From assembly GCA_001897425.1 (NCBI GenBank), contig MKSW01000021.1:33845-97844 (forward strand): a stretch of 64,000 nucleotides of DNA, in the 5' to 3' direction. Below, piece after piece: positions 1 through 9,750 of this stretch. The translations under genes and the position numbers were made by a program. How positions within the stretch are numbered: the first letter of the stretch is position 1; the number at the start of each line of letters is the position of its first letter. The notes under the pieces are model-generated. The model was not told the origin of the DNA and made no database searches. It saw nothing but the letters and a program-made list of their open reading frames with translations. The stretch is from Actinobacteria bacterium 69-20. GTDB taxonomy: Bacteria > Actinomycetota > Actinomycetes > Mycobacteriales > Nakamurellaceae.

Positions 1-859
1 AGATCGCGGTTTCGCTGGCCCCGAGCAGGTCGATGTCGTCATCGGTCAGGTGCGTCGCATGGACCGCAGTGGTCGCCGGACCGAGCGCCTTCTCGGCGGC
101 GAGCAGGCCGACCGGAGTTAGCCCGTACCGCTCGAAACACGCCTCGTTCTCGGCAGGTTGCTCGGAGACGTGCACGTGCAGCGGCATACCGCGACCGCGC
201 GCGTACGCGGCGACGGGTGCCATCGCCTCCTGCGGCACCGCTCGCACACTGTGGATCGCGGCCCCGGCGCGGAACATCGGCCCGTCGGAGAGCTGGTCCA
301 CGCGGCCCGCCCAGGCCTGCCAGGTGCCGTCGGTGAACCGGAGCTGCGCGCCGGCCAGCGGCTCGCCGTTCACCCCGGCCTGCAGATAGACGGTGTCCAG
401 CAACGTGATTCGGATGCCAGCGTCGTTGGCCGCCCGCGCTACCGCCCGGCCCATCTCGTTCGCGTCGGCATAGCGCGCACCGTCCGGCCCGTGATGCAGG
501 TAGAAGAACTCGCCCACACTGGTGATCCCGGACAACACCATCTCGACGTAGGTGGCGTGCGCCAGGCGGTACAGCGAGTCCGGATTCAGCCGAGATGCCA
601 CCTGGTACATCAGGTCTCGCCAACGCCAGAAGTCCGCAACGCCGGACTGCGCGTGGCCGCGGATAGCCCGGTGGAACACGTGCGAATGCGTGTTCGCCAG
701 CCCGGGCACGGTGAGCCCGTCCAGTTTTGTTGCCGCCGGATCGACCGCGGCGCCCGCCGTCACCGCCTGGATGACGCCATCCGCGATCTCGACACGCACG
801 TCCCGTTCGGCCGTCTCGCCGCCGAGCCATGCGTACTCGCAGTGGTAGATCTGCGTCAT
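1..859 (-). CDS. hutF: Formimidoylglutamate deiminase, C-terminus cut by window edge
   Basis: Amidohydrolase that would convert N-formimino-L-glutamate to N-formyl-L-glutamate and ammonia in the five-step histidine pathway. About 286 residues are visible of a family that usually runs to about 450. Near the N-terminus the protein reads LTVPGLANTHSHVFHRAIRG, which contains the HxH metal motif; further on are HVHVSEQ and HATHL, as expected for HutF. The ATG at 859-857 overlaps the hutI stop by one base (TGATG) with GGAGAG upstream, so translation is probably coupled. HutF rather than HutG directly after HutI implies the formylglutamate branch; a formylglutamate amidohydrolase would be expected beyond the left edge, but that is inference. 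Confidence 0.93.
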   Translation of the reverse strand, partial: MTQIYHCEYAWLGGETAERDVRVEIADGVIQAVTAGAAVDPAATKLDGLTVPGLANTHSHVFHRAIRGHAQSGVADFWRWRDLMYQVASRLNPDSLYRLAHATYVEMVLSGITSVGEFFYLHHGPDGARYADANEMGRAVARAANDAGIRITLLDTVYLQAGVNGEPLAGAQLRFTDGTWQAWAGRVDQLSDGPMFRAGAAIHSVRAVPQEAMAPVAAYARGRGMPLHVHVSEQPAENEACFERYGLTPVGLLAAEKALGPATTAVHATHLTDDDIDLLGASETAI

Positions 860-2136
860 CACATCTCTCCTTGTCGAGTGAGCAGCGGGCGCGCAGCGTC
901 GTCCGCATCGCGTACCGCGACCACCTGCCCACCGGCGAGCACGACTCGCGCATTGTTCCGACCGATACGGTAGGCGACGTCCTCATGGCTCGGAACATCG
1001 AGTATGACGAGATCCGCGCGCCGTCCCGGCGCGATAGACCCGATCTCGTCGTCCATGCCCAGGGAGACGGCCGATCCATGCGTGGCCGCCGTCAACGCCT
1101 CCGCCACCGACAGCCCGCCGGCCCGGCACGCCATGACCACGACCATCTGCATGCTCACCGTCCAACACCCAGGGCAGATGTCGGTGGCGAGCGCGAGCGT
1201 CATGCCGGCATCGCGAACCCGGCGCGGGTCCAGCGGTTTCGGGTGTCTGACGGCGTACTCGAGACAGGGCAGGTAGACGCCCGCAGTGCCTGCTTCGGCG
1301 AGCCGGGAGAGTTCCGCGTCGGTGGTGTAGTTGAGATGGTCCGCGCTCGCCGCGCCGAGTTCCGCTGTGAGCGCGGCCGCGCCGGTGTGGCTGTAGGCGT
1401 CCAGGTGCACCCGCGGCCGAAGCCCGGACTCCAGCCCAGCCTCGAGAATGGTCTGGGTCTGTGCACGATCGAAATAGCCGTCGTCGCAATAGACGTCGTT
1501 GAACTCCGCCAGCCCGTCCGCCCCGGCTCGTCGCGCCTGGTCGGCGACCTGGCGGACCCACCCATCGCGGTCCACGCCGGGCGCGAACGCATGCCCGCCG
1601 GTGTAGGTGGACAGGATGCGGATAGGGCTGCGCTCGGCGAGCAGGCGGTTGACGTCGAGCAGCTTCCGCTCGGCCTCGACCGAGAGCCCGTACCCCGTCT
1701 TGGATTCCAGCGTCGTGGTGCCGTGCGCGAGCATCTCTGCGATGCGAGCGCCGGACTGTTCGACGAGCTCTCGGGCGCTCGCGGCGCGAGTCTCCGTCAT
1801 GGTGCCGACGATCCCGGCCGGTACGCCGTCTGGCACCGGACGTCCGGCCACCTTCGCGGCGTACTCGGCGACCCGACTCCCGCCGAACACCACGTGGGTG
1901 TGTGCGTCCACAAATCCCGGCATCACGACACCGCCTGCGGCGTCCAGGGTTTCGCGACCGCAATACGCCGACACGTCACCCATCGCCACGATGCGGCCGC
2001 CGTCCACGGCAACGCCGCCACTCGTTGGCGCGCCATCTGCGCCGGCCGGATCGGTTGCGGCGCCGAAGATCTCGGCCGCCCCGGAGATGACGAGGTCCAC
2101 CGTCTGCGGACCGTGCTGCGGCGGAACCTTCGTCAT
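859..2136 (-). CDS. hutI: Imidazolonepropionase
   Basis: Third enzyme of histidine degradation; hydrolyses 4-imidazolone-5-propanoate to N-formimino-L-glutamate in the cytoplasm. The 425-residue length is normal for the family. Visible motifs are the metal-binding GFVDAHTHVVFGGSR, the conserved ESKTGYGLS segment, HLDAYSHTGAA and ATDICPGCW near the C-terminus. The ATG at 2136 is preceded by a strong GGAGGT site. It lies 33 bp after hutU and overlaps hutF by one base, which places it inside a single hutHUIF transcript. Confidence 0.96.
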   Translation of the reverse strand: MTKVPPQHGPQTVDLVISGAAEIFGAATDPAGADGAPTSGGVAVDGGRIVAMGDVSAYCGRETLDAAGGVVMPGFVDAHTHVVFGGSRVAEYAAKVAGRPVPDGVPAGIVGTMTETRAASARELVEQSGARIAEMLAHGTTTLESKTGYGLSVEAERKLLDVNRLLAERSPIRILSTYTGGHAFAPGVDRDGWVRQVADQARRAGADGLAEFNDVYCDDGYFDRAQTQTILEAGLESGLRPRVHLDAYSHTGAAALTAELGAASADHLNYTTDAELSRLAEAGTAGVYLPCLEYAVRHPKPLDPRRVRDAGMTLALATDICPGCWTVSMQMVVVMACRAGGLSVAEALTAATHGSAVSLGMDDEIGSIAPGRRADLVILDVPSHEDVAYRIGRNNARVVLAGGQVVAVRDADDAARPLLTRQGEM

Positions 2137-2169
2137 ATTCGGAACCTCCTGTGCCGCACCGGAACGTAG

Positions 2170-3927
2170 CTACTGTTCGTCGTCCGGGCCGAACGTCGCT
2201 TGCCGGGTCCACCACAGCGGCACCCTCAGCCCCTCCTGCGGGCCGACGGTGTTCGCGACCTCGCGAGCCCGGTCGTACCCCGCCTGGGCGTGCCGCACGA
2301 CGCCGATGCCGGAGTCGACGGTCAATGCCGCCTTCAGTCGATAGTCCGCGATCTCGGTGCCGTCCGCGATCATGGTGACGCCGGTATGCACCGAGTCGCC
2401 CATGGCGTAGTTCGCCTGGATCGCAATGAGATCGCACATGGACGCCGCGTTCAGCAGCCCGTTCAGGTAAGGCCAGTCGGAGATCACGTCCGAACCGTCG
2501 GGCATGTTCTCCGACTCGAACGTCGGGTTGATGATCGAGCCGGAGTCGAGGTTGTCCCGCGAGAACGCCACGGGGCCTTTGACTTCGCCCTTGCGGATCA
2601 GTTCGTTGACGGCCAGGCCGAACTTCTTGCGCTGCCCGAATCCGAGGTAGCACACCCGCGCCGGCAGGGCCTCGATCGGAACGTGCTGACGCGCGAGCCG
2701 GATCCAGCGGGTGACGATGTCGTCGTCCGGGAAGAGCTCCAGCACGAGGTCGTCGAGGCGAGCCAGATCGGCGGGGTCGCCGGAGGTGCAGGTCCAGCGG
2801 AACGGGCCGCGGCCCTCCAGGAACAGCGGACGCAGGTAGGCGGCGACGAAGCCGGGGATGTGGTACGCGTCGGCATGTCCACCGTGCTCCGCCTCGCGAC
2901 GGATCTGGTTGCCGTACTCGAAGACGGCGACACCCTGGTCGTAGAGCTTGTTCTCGGCGGTGAGCTGCCGCACCATCGACTCCCGCGACGTGAAGATGTA
3001 CTTGTCGCGATCGGCCTTGCGGAACTCCTCTGCCTCGTCCGGCGTATAGCCGATCGGGATATAGGCGAGCGGGTCGTGAGCCGGCGTCATCTCGGTGACG
3101 ATGTCCGGCTTGATGCCGTTCTCCAGGCAGTACTCGAAGATCTCGACGGCGTTGGCCACCACGGAGATGCCGAGCGGCTTGCTCTCGGACTGCGCGGCGC
3201 GGGCGAGTTCGAAGGCGTGATCAAGGCTTTCGGCGAGCACATCGCAGTAGCCGGCGTCGATCCGGCGCTGGATGATGCGCACGTCGGGGTCGGCGCAGAT
3301 GGACACGCCGCCGAGCATCGTCATGGCGCGGGGCTGGTTGCCGCCCATACCGCCCATGCCGGCGCACACCAGCAGACGGCCCACCAGTGATCCGCCGAAG
3401 TGCAGATTGCCGACGGAGCGCAGGGTTTCGAACGTTCCCTGGATCACGCCCTGGGTGCCGATGTACTCCCACGGCGCCGCGGTGTACTGCGCGAAGATCG
3501 TCAGGTTCTTGTCCTGCAGGTCGTAGAACTGCTCCCATGTCGGCCGGACGAAGTTCGTGGTGGCCATCACGACGCGAGGCGCCAGCTCGTGGGTTTGGAA
3601 CACGGCGACCGGCATGCCGGACTGGACGACGAGCGTCTCGTCGTTCTCCAGGTTCTTGAGCGAGTCGACGATGGCGTGGTACGACTCCCAGTTGCGAGCC
3701 GCCTTGCCGATTCCGCCGTACACCACGAGCTTGTCGGGGTACTCGGCGACCTCCATGTTGTTCTCGAGCATCCGCAGGATGGTCTCCTGCTTGGGGCCCT
3801 TGCAACGCATCGCGTCGCCGCGCTGGGCCGTGATGTTCTTGACGACGGGTTTCGGCTGGAACGGCGCGTCGCTCACGGACATGAACTCTGTCTTGTGTCC
3901 GGTGGCGGCAGCGGTATCGGTGGCCAT
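2170..3927 (-). CDS. hutU: Urocanate hydratase
   Basis: Second enzyme of histidine degradation; adds water to urocanate to give imidazolonepropionate, using tightly bound NAD+ as electrophile. 585 residues, slightly longer than the usual 550-560 because of about 20 extra N-terminal residues. Recognisable segments are NITAQRGDAMRCKGPKQE, YGGIGKAARNWESY, the glycine-rich GGMGGNQPRAMTMLGG, and LPARVCYLGFGQRKKFG, which holds the conserved catalytic-region cysteine. The ATG start has GAGGATT upstream. It is 36 bp after hutH in the same operon. Confidence 0.96.
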   Translation of the reverse strand: MATDTAAATGHKTEFMSVSDAPFQPKPVVKNITAQRGDAMRCKGPKQETILRMLENNMEVAEYPDKLVVYGGIGKAARNWESYHAIVDSLKNLENDETLVVQSGMPVAVFQTHELAPRVVMATTNFVRPTWEQFYDLQDKNLTIFAQYTAAPWEYIGTQGVIQGTFETLRSVGNLHFGGSLVGRLLVCAGMGGMGGNQPRAMTMLGGVSICADPDVRIIQRRIDAGYCDVLAESLDHAFELARAAQSESKPLGISVVANAVEIFEYCLENGIKPDIVTEMTPAHDPLAYIPIGYTPDEAEEFRKADRDKYIFTSRESMVRQLTAENKLYDQGVAVFEYGNQIRREAEHGGHADAYHIPGFVAAYLRPLFLEGRGPFRWTCTSGDPADLARLDDLVLELFPDDDIVTRWIRLARQHVPIEALPARVCYLGFGQRKKFGLAVNELIRKGEVKGPVAFSRDNLDSGSIINPTFESENMPDGSDVISDWPYLNGLLNAASMCDLIAIQANYAMGDSVHTGVTMIADGTEIADYRLKAALTVDSGIGVVRHAQAGYDRAREVANTVGPQEGLRVPLWWTRQATFGPDDEQ

Positions 3928-3963
3928 GTCGAAGGAATCCTCTCAGGGTTGCGATGGTGGGTT

Positions 3964-5613
3964 TCAGCGCCCGGCGACGGCGCGTTGGACTGCTCCGGAG
4001 CGCACCAGGTCCGCGGCGGCCCGCAGCCGCGGATATATCACGACGTCCCGGGTGAGATGGTCGATGGTGCCGCCGTTTCCGGTGGCGGTGCCGCGTACCA
4101 GGTCCAGAGCCGCCCGCGTCGCCCGGGCGAGTTTCGCGCCCGCGTGCTCGGGCTGGGCCAGCCGTAGTTCCAACGCCTGCGCGGCCATGGCGAGCTCGAT
4201 TCCGATCACCTGGGTGATGTTCTCGACGATCTCGCGGGCGTGCCGGCCGGCGTTGCCGGCCATGGAGACGTGGTCCTCCTGGTTGGCGCAGGTCGGGATG
4301 GAGTCGACGCTGTCCGGGTGCGCGAGCGTCTTGCAGTCCGAGACCAGCGCTGCCGCAACGTATTGCGGCAGCATGTAGCCGCAATCCATACCGACGTCGA
4401 CGCTGTCGATGAGCATGTCGGGCAGGCCCCGGTTCAGCGTTCCGTCGTCGAGGCGGAAGAGTCGGCGTTCCGCGATGGATCCGATCTCGGTGACGGCGAT
4501 CGACGTGAAGTCGGACACGAAGGCCAGGTATTCGGCGTGGAAGTTGCCGCCGGACACCGCCTTCAGGCGCCGCGCGTCCGGCAGGCCGGGGAAGATGAGC
4601 GGGTTGTCGGTCGCCGCGTTGATCTCGTTCTCGACGATCTGCCGCCCGAACGCCAGCGTGTCGCGCACCGCGCCGTGCACCTGCGGAATGCAGCGCAACG
4701 AGTACGCGTCCTGCGGGGGTTGCCGCACCGGGTCGGTCGTTTCGCTGCCGTCCACCAATGTGCTGCCCGCCAACAGGTCTCGGATGTGCGCGGCGGCGGC
4801 GATCTGCCCGGCCTGGCCGCGGGCGTCGTGGATCTGCGGCAGGAATGCATCACCGAAACCAAGGAGTGCCTCGATGGACATGGCCGCGGTGATCTCGGCG
4901 GCCTCCACCAGGCGAACAGCGTCATAGACGGCGAGAGCCGCGAGCGCGGTGGAGAACGACGTGCCGTTCGTCAACGCGAGGCCCTCTTTGGCCCCGAGCA
5001 CGATCCGCGGGATGCCCGCGTCGTGCATCGCCGCGAGTCCGGAGACGAGTTCGCCGTGGACCATCGCTTCGCCGCTGTCGGCCTCGAGGTCCTCATCACC
5101 GGCAGGCCGCGTGGCGACCAGCATCACGTGCGCCAGCGGAACGAGATCGCCTGATGCGCCGAGGCTTCCGATCTCCGGGACGGCCGGCGTCACCCCGGCG
5201 TTGAGCATGTCGATCAGCGTCTGAACGACCTCGACGCGGACGCCGGAGTATCCCTGGGTCAGGCTGGACACGCGGATCAGCATCGCCGCACGCACCACAT
5301 CCGGGTCCAGATAGCGCCCCACTCCGCAGGCATTGGAGACGATCAATCGGCGCGAGAGATCCGAGGCCTGGTCCGGGTTCTGGAATGCTGCTCGCCCGGC
5401 GAGCGACCCGAAGCCGGTGTTGATCGAATAGATCGGCGCTATCTCGCCGTTCGGCCCGGACCGGTCGGTGATCGCGTGCTCCACCCAGGCGCGGCTCTCC
5501 TGCATCCGCCCAGCCGCGGCCGGATCGAGCTCGACGCGAGCGCCCTCGCGGGCCACGGCCACGAGTTGCTCGAGCGTCAGCCGATCGGCACCGATCGCTA
5601 CGGCTGCGGCCAT
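3964..5613 (-). CDS. hutH: Histidine ammonia-lyase
   Basis: First enzyme of histidine degradation; eliminates ammonia from L-histidine to give trans-urocanate. 549 residues, a little longer than typical HutH. The Ala-Ser-Gly triad that cyclises to the MIO cofactor is at residues 153-155 in GSLGASGDLVPLAH, and the INTGFG loop with its catalytic-region tyrosine is near residue 64. GGGAGG lies 5-10 bases before the ATG. It is the promoter-proximal gene of the hut operon, diverging from the IclR-type gene across 75 bp. Confidence 0.96.
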   Translation of the reverse strand: MAAAVAIGADRLTLEQLVAVAREGARVELDPAAAGRMQESRAWVEHAITDRSGPNGEIAPIYSINTGFGSLAGRAAFQNPDQASDLSRRLIVSNACGVGRYLDPDVVRAAMLIRVSSLTQGYSGVRVEVVQTLIDMLNAGVTPAVPEIGSLGASGDLVPLAHVMLVATRPAGDEDLEADSGEAMVHGELVSGLAAMHDAGIPRIVLGAKEGLALTNGTSFSTALAALAVYDAVRLVEAAEITAAMSIEALLGFGDAFLPQIHDARGQAGQIAAAAHIRDLLAGSTLVDGSETTDPVRQPPQDAYSLRCIPQVHGAVRDTLAFGRQIVENEINAATDNPLIFPGLPDARRLKAVSGGNFHAEYLAFVSDFTSIAVTEIGSIAERRLFRLDDGTLNRGLPDMLIDSVDVGMDCGYMLPQYVAAALVSDCKTLAHPDSVDSIPTCANQEDHVSMAGNAGRHAREIVENITQVIGIELAMAAQALELRLAQPEHAGAKLARATRAALDLVRGTATGNGGTIDHLTRDVVIYPRLRAAADLVRSGAVQRAVAGR

Positions 5614-5688
5614 GTGACCTCCCTATGTCTCGGAATCGCCCTCACGCTATGTAGATATTCATATGTTGCAAACTGTTATTCTCAGAAA
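5614..5688. promoter_or_regulatory. Divergent hutH / iclR promoter region
   Basis: This 75-bp gap is markedly AT-rich (5647-5690) compared with its surroundings and must carry promoters for both hutH and the regulator. It contains TTCATATGTTG at 5658-5668, and a nearly identical TTCATATGCTG occurs upstream of the first Liv operon at 16275-16285. An IclR operator here is likely from the divergent arrangement, but I cannot define its half-sites. Confidence 0.5.
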
Positions 5689-6474
5689 GTGAAAACACAG
5701 CAACCCGCGACCGCCACCCAGGGCACGTCCTTCGCGAAGGGGCTCAGTGTGCTCGGCGCGATCCTCGATCACGACGGGATCCGCGCGGACGAGGTCGCCG
5801 AGACGGTCGGGCTGCCGCTGTCCAGCGTGTACCGCTTCCTACGCAGCCTGCGCGATGCCGGATTCGTGACGGACGACGAGGGCATTTACCAGGCCGGCCG
5901 GCGCCTGGCCGGTCACGGTTCGGGGTTGCCCAGCACCAACATCTCCACCGTCGCAGCGCCCTTCCTGGAGCACCTCGCCGCCGTCACCGGCGAGACCGCC
6001 GTGCTCACCGTCCGGCACGGCCTGCACGCGGTGTGCGTCAGCCAGGTCGAATCGGCACACCAGATCCGGCTCGCCTTCGAGCTCGGCCAGCTGCTGCCGC
6101 TGTACGCCGGCGCCGGCCAGCGGGTGCTGCTCGCCTTCGCCCCCGATGACGTCCAGCGCGCGGTGCTACAGGGGGACATCCGCGCCCGCACGCCCAACAC
6201 CCCCACCCGCGGCGAGCTCGGCCGGGTGCTCGCCCGAATCCGCGCCGACGGCTACGCGCTCTCCCGCGGCGAGTTGTACGCGGCATCCATCGCCATCGCG
6301 ATGCCCGTGCTCAAGGGCGGTCTCGCCGTAGCCGGGGTGTGCGTCGCCGGTCCGCAGAACCGCTGCGGGGTCGCCTGGCGGGACGCCGCGCGTCGCGAAC
6401 TCGCCGCCGCCGTTCACTCCATGACGGCGACCCTCGGCGACGCGGCAACCCATCACGCGCCGGATATGACGTAG
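5689..6474 (+). CDS. IclR-family transcriptional regulator, probable hut regulator
   Basis: 261 residues starting at GTG 5689; the same frame stays open upstream, but that part would run across the promoter and into hutH. The N-terminal winged helix-turn-helix (about residues 12-65, containing SSVYRFLRSLRDAGFV) and the C-terminal IclR effector domain (about 85-250, including LPLYAGAGQRVLLAF and AVAGVCVAGP) fit the family. The divergent position next to hutH suggests it senses histidine or urocanate and controls the hut operon. Hut operons elsewhere often use GntR-type HutC or other regulators, so the assignment is inferred from position only. Confidence 0.85.
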   Translation: MKTQQPATATQGTSFAKGLSVLGAILDHDGIRADEVAETVGLPLSSVYRFLRSLRDAGFVTDDEGIYQAGRRLAGHGSGLPSTNISTVAAPFLEHLAAVTGETAVLTVRHGLHAVCVSQVESAHQIRLAFELGQLLPLYAGAGQRVLLAFAPDDVQRAVLQGDIRARTPNTPTRGELGRVLARIRADGYALSRGELYAASIAIAMPVLKGGLAVAGVCVAGPQNRCGVAWRDAARRELAAAVHSMTATLGDAATHHAPDMT

Positions 6475-6625
6475 TTCGCGCCCGCTTCGCGGTCGGCACG
6501 GTCCCCATGACCGCGACAGAACGGCTGCAATGCGGCGGCACTCCCGATCCGCCGGCCGTGGTCCAGTCGGGAAGCGCCTGAAGGGTAGCTGCGATAGGCG
6601 CACCGAGGAGGTGCAGCCGAGCCGG

Positions 6626-7858
6626 TCAGGTTCCGCACGGCGTCCGACCAGAATATCTGCGGACGAGTTCCGCACCGCGCTGCTGCAGCTCGGAAACCGT
6701 TGTCACGCCGAGCAATTGCATCGCGCGGGTGAACCCGTCGCCCAGCATCCCGATGGCTGCGGCGCACCCGCGCTCACCCGCCGCACCCAGCCCGTACAGA
6801 TAGGGGCGGCCGATCAAGCAGCCGGTCGCGCCCAATGCGAGTGCAATGGCAATATCGGTGCCACGCCGGATCCCGGAGTCGACGAAGAGCGGAAAGTCCG
6901 CCCCGATCGCCCCGCGGATCTCGGGCAGGGCCCGGATCGGGGTCCACGCCTGGTCGAGTTGCCGGCCGCCATGATTGGACAGCGCCACTGCGTCGACGCC
7001 GCATTCCCGCGCGCGTCGCACGTCCGCCGGCGAGAACGCGCCCTTGAGGAGCAGCGGCCCCGGCCATCGTGTTCGCACCTCGGCGATGTCGTCCCACGTC
7101 ACGGACGGGTCGAACTGGCGCGCGGCGAAGGCCATCACGGTCTCGCCGGCCGCTCCGGCCGACCGCTCGACGTTGGCGAAGGTGATACCTGGGCCGGCCA
7201 GCAGCCCGGCCCACCAGGCGGGGTGCAGCGCCATGTCGGCCACCGCCGCCGGGCTCAGCCGCGGCGGCAGGGTGAACCCGTTGTGATGATCGCGGACGCG
7301 CAGGCCGCTCACCACCGTGTCGACGGTGACCATCAGGCAACGGTATCCGGCTGACGCCGCGCGAGAGATGAGCTCGCGCATCAGGTCTCGGTCACGCCAG
7401 ATGTAGAGCTGGAACCATAGGTCGCCGCCCACGGTCGCAACATCTTCCAGCGAGACGGTCCCCATGGTCGAAAGCGTGTACGGGATGCCGGTCGCCAGCG
7501 CGGCCTTGGCGACGGCCCACTCCCCGTCCGGATGCATCATGCGGGTGTATCCGGTGGGGCCTAAGGCGAACGGCATGGGACTCGTCCGCCCCAGCAACGT
7601 GGTGCTGGTATCGACGGTCGTCACATCGCGCAGCACCGTCGGAACCAGATCGAAGTCCTGGAAAGCGGCCCGGTTGCGGGTGAGGCTCACCTCGCCGTCG
7701 GCGCCCCCGTCCACATACCCGCGAACCCCACGCGGCCAGTACCGCATCGCAGCTCGGTGCAGATCGTCGACGGTGACGCAGTTCGCCAGCACCCGCTCGG
7801 TTCGGCGCAGCTGTGGACGACGAAACTGCAGCAGTTCCTTGAGCTCGGCCGCGCGCAC
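6626..7858 (-). CDS. FMN-dependent alpha-hydroxy-acid oxidase/dehydrogenase (LldD/mandelate type)
   Basis: TIM-barrel flavoenzyme that oxidises an (S)-2-hydroxy acid to the 2-oxo acid. 410 residues from GTG 7858. The active-site motif SNHGGRQLD gives the catalytic base His296; Lys272 in LLLKGAFS contacts FMN, and FQLYIWRD plus VTVDT complete the flavin site. The phosphate loop is FVDSGIRRGTD with IGRPYLYGL. The gene lies 36 bp downstream of a polar amino-acid ABC transporter and is probably co-transcribed, so the substrate may be a hydroxy acid made from the imported compound. Lactate, mandelate, glycolate and other 2-hydroxy acids cannot be told apart here. Confidence 0.88.
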   Translation of the reverse strand: MRAAELKELLQFRRPQLRRTERVLANCVTVDDLHRAAMRYWPRGVRGYVDGGADGEVSLTRNRAAFQDFDLVPTVLRDVTTVDTSTTLLGRTSPMPFALGPTGYTRMMHPDGEWAVAKAALATGIPYTLSTMGTVSLEDVATVGGDLWFQLYIWRDRDLMRELISRAASAGYRCLMVTVDTVVSGLRVRDHHNGFTLPPRLSPAAVADMALHPAWWAGLLAGPGITFANVERSAGAAGETVMAFAARQFDPSVTWDDIAEVRTRWPGPLLLKGAFSPADVRRARECGVDAVALSNHGGRQLDQAWTPIRALPEIRGAIGADFPLFVDSGIRRGTDIAIALALGATGCLIGRPYLYGLGAAGERGCAAAIGMLGDGFTRAMQLLGVTTVSELQQRGAELVRRYSGRTPCGT

Positions 7859-7894
7859 CTCACCCTCCGGATCGGGCGCGGCCCGAAAGCACCG

Positions 7895-8734
7895 TCATGC
7901 CAGCACCTTTGCCAGGAAGCTGCGCGTGCGTTCCTGTTGCGGGCTCAAGAGAACCGCTGCGGGAGTTCCGCTTTCGACGACGACGCCGTCCGCCATGAAG
8001 TACACCGCGTCGGCGACCTCGCGGGCGAAGCCCATCTCGTGGGTCACGACGATCATCGTCATCCCCGATGCGGCGAGGTCCTTCATCACATCGAGCACCT
8101 CGCCGACCAGCTCGGGGTCGAGTGCGGACGTCGGCTCGTCGAACAGCATCAGCGACGGCTCCATGGCGAGCGCCCGCGCGATCGCCACTCGCTGCTGTTG
8201 GCCGCCGGACAGTTGGCTGGGGTAGTGGTTCGCGCGGTCGGCGAGCCCCACCCGATCGAGGAGTTCCATGGCCACGCCGGCGACCTCGGAGCGCTGTCGA
8301 CGCCGGACGATGACAGGGCCCTCGATCACGTTCTCCAGCGCGGTCCGATGCGGGAACAGGTTGAACTGTTGGAACACCATGCCGATGCCGGCGCGGCGTC
8401 GGGCCACCTCCCGTTCCTTCAGCTCGTGCAGCACCCGGCCCGATCGGCGGTAGCCGACCATCTCGCCGTCCACCCACATCCGGCCGCCGTCGATCTTCTC
8501 CAGGTGGTTGACGCACCGCAGGAAGGTGCTCTTCCCGGAACCCGACGGGCCGAGCAGGCAGGCGACCTCACCGCGCTGCACCGTCATGCTGACACCGCGC
8601 AGCACCTCGACGTGGCCGAAGGACTTGCGCACCGCGTCGGCGCGGAACATCGGCACCGTAGGCGCCGTAGACGCTGTAGCCACTGTAGGCACCGTAGACA
8701 CTGCCGGAACAGGTTGCGGCACAGACGAACTCAT
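7895..8734 (-). CDS. Polar amino-acid ABC transporter, ATP-binding subunit
   Basis: 279 residues. An unusual Val/Thr/Pro-rich leader (about residues 10-28, encoded by a 9-bp tandem repeat) precedes a standard ABC ATPase: Walker [11 protein letters not shown]-loop [10 protein letters not shown], signature [15 protein letters not shown], Walker [14 protein letters not shown] and switch His in VTHEMGFA. The [15 protein letters not shown] segment is typical of the GlnQ/HisP group. The ATG overlaps the permease stop by 4 bp. Translation could also begin near the [12 protein letters not shown] segment, which would omit the repeat leader. Confidence 0.93.
   Translation of the reverse strand: MSSSVPQPVPAVSTVPTVATASTAPTVPMFRADAVRKSFGHVEVLRGVSMTVQRGEVACLLGPSGSGKSTFLRCVNHLEKIDGGRMWVDGEMVGYRRSGRVLHELKEREVARRRAGIGMVFQQFNLFPHRTALENVIEGPVIVRRRQRSEVAGVAMELLDRVGLADRANHYPSQLSGGQQQRVAIARALAMEPSLMLFDEPTSALDPELVGEVLDVMKDLAASGMTMIVVTHEMGFAREVADAVYFMADGVVVESGTPAAVLLSPQQERTRSFLAKVLA
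8649..8706. repeat. 9-bp tandem repeat coding a Val/Thr/Pro leader
   Basis: About six imperfect copies of a 9-bp unit of the form GTAGNCNCN (plus-strand reading) encode the low-complexity N-terminus of the ABC ATPase. It is a minisatellite-like tract in frame with the gene, so unit gain or loss would keep the frame open. Confidence 0.7.
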
Positions 8735-9750
8735 GAGTGACCCCCGCCCGAACTCAGCGTCTCACCGAGGACTTCCGCCGCCTGGAGCTCCTGCAGCGAC
8801 TCACGGGCGACGAGGCGGTTGCGCGCCTTCCGCGAGGTGGTGAGCACCTGGTACCCCCGCCCGAAGTGGCGCTCGATGTAGTGCTGACCGACGGACAGCA
8901 CCGCCGTGATGACCAGGTACCAGAGGGCCGCGACGATTAGCAGCGGAATCGTCTCGTAGGTGCGGGCGTAGATCAGCGATACGGAGGTCAGCAGTTCCGT
9001 GTAGCCGATGACGAAGACGAGGGACGTGTTCTTGAGCATCCCGATCGTCTCGTTGCCGGTCGGCGGGATGATGACGCGCATGGCTTGCGGCAGCACGACC
9101 CGCCGCATCGCCTGCATCCGCGACATGCCGATGGCCAGTGCCGCCTCGGTCTGGCCGCGCGGCACCGACAGAATCCCCGCCCGCACGATCTCGCTCATAT
9201 AAGAGCCCTCGTTGATGCCGAGCCCCACGATCGCCGCAAAGAACGCCGTGATCAACGTGTTCGCGGAGACGGACGCGAACTCCGGCCCGAACGGGATGCC
9301 GATCGAGATCCGTGGCAACAGGGCCCCAAGGAAGAACCAGAACAGCAGCTGGACGAGGAGCGGGGTGCCCCGGAAGAACCAGACGTACAGTAGCGCCGTG
9401 CGAGACACGATCGGGTTCGGGGACAACCGGGCGATCGCGGCGACGACACCGAGCACCACGCCGATGATCATCGCGATGGCGGTGAGTTCCAGCGTCTTCA
9501 GCACACCGGTCAACACCGGCTCGGCGAAGAGGTAGTGGCCGACGACGTTCCATTGGAACCGCTCGTTGGTGACCAGCATGTGCACGGCCATCGCCACCAG
9601 CACGGCGATCACCGCGACCGCCACCAGGCGCCACGGGTGCCGGACCGACTTCACCACGAGGTTTTCGTCATCCTCGGTCGGCAGTGCCAGCAGGGCGGGC
9701 GCTTGCTCCGAAGCGCCCGCCCCACCGATCGAGGTGCCCCGCGGGCTCAA
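8731..9750 (-). CDS. Polar amino-acid ABC transporter, permease subunit
   Basis: 339 residues of the GlnP/HisM type: one early membrane segment (about 35-60), then the permease core with [29 protein letters not shown] and the EAA loop [22 protein letters not shown] that docks on the ATPase. The TTG start at 9750 overlaps the binding-protein stop (TTGA), and GGAGG lies 9 bases upstream. About 35 charged C-terminal residues follow the last helix. Only one permease gene is present, so a homodimer is likely. Confidence 0.92.
   Translation of the reverse strand: MSPRGTSIGGAGASEQAPALLALPTEDDENLVVKSVRHPWRLVAVAVIAVLVAMAVHMLVTNERFQWNVVGHYLFAEPVLTGVLKTLELTAIAMIIGVVLGVVAAIARLSPNPIVSRTALLYVWFFRGTPLLVQLLFWFFLGALLPRISIGIPFGPEFASVSANTLITAFFAAIVGLGINEGSYMSEIVRAGILSVPRGQTEAALAIGMSRMQAMRRVVLPQAMRVIIPPTGNETIGMLKNTSLVFVIGYTELLTSVSLIYARTYETIPLLIVAALWYLVITAVLSVGQHYIERHFGRGYQVLTTSRKARNRLVARESLQELQAAEVLGETLSSGGGHS

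Noticed and set aside
997..1013. Possible dispersed-element copy (CGAGTATGACG) inside hutI
   Set aside because: It lies in a conserved coding stretch of imidazolonepropionase and matches only 11 bases, so chance is sufficient.
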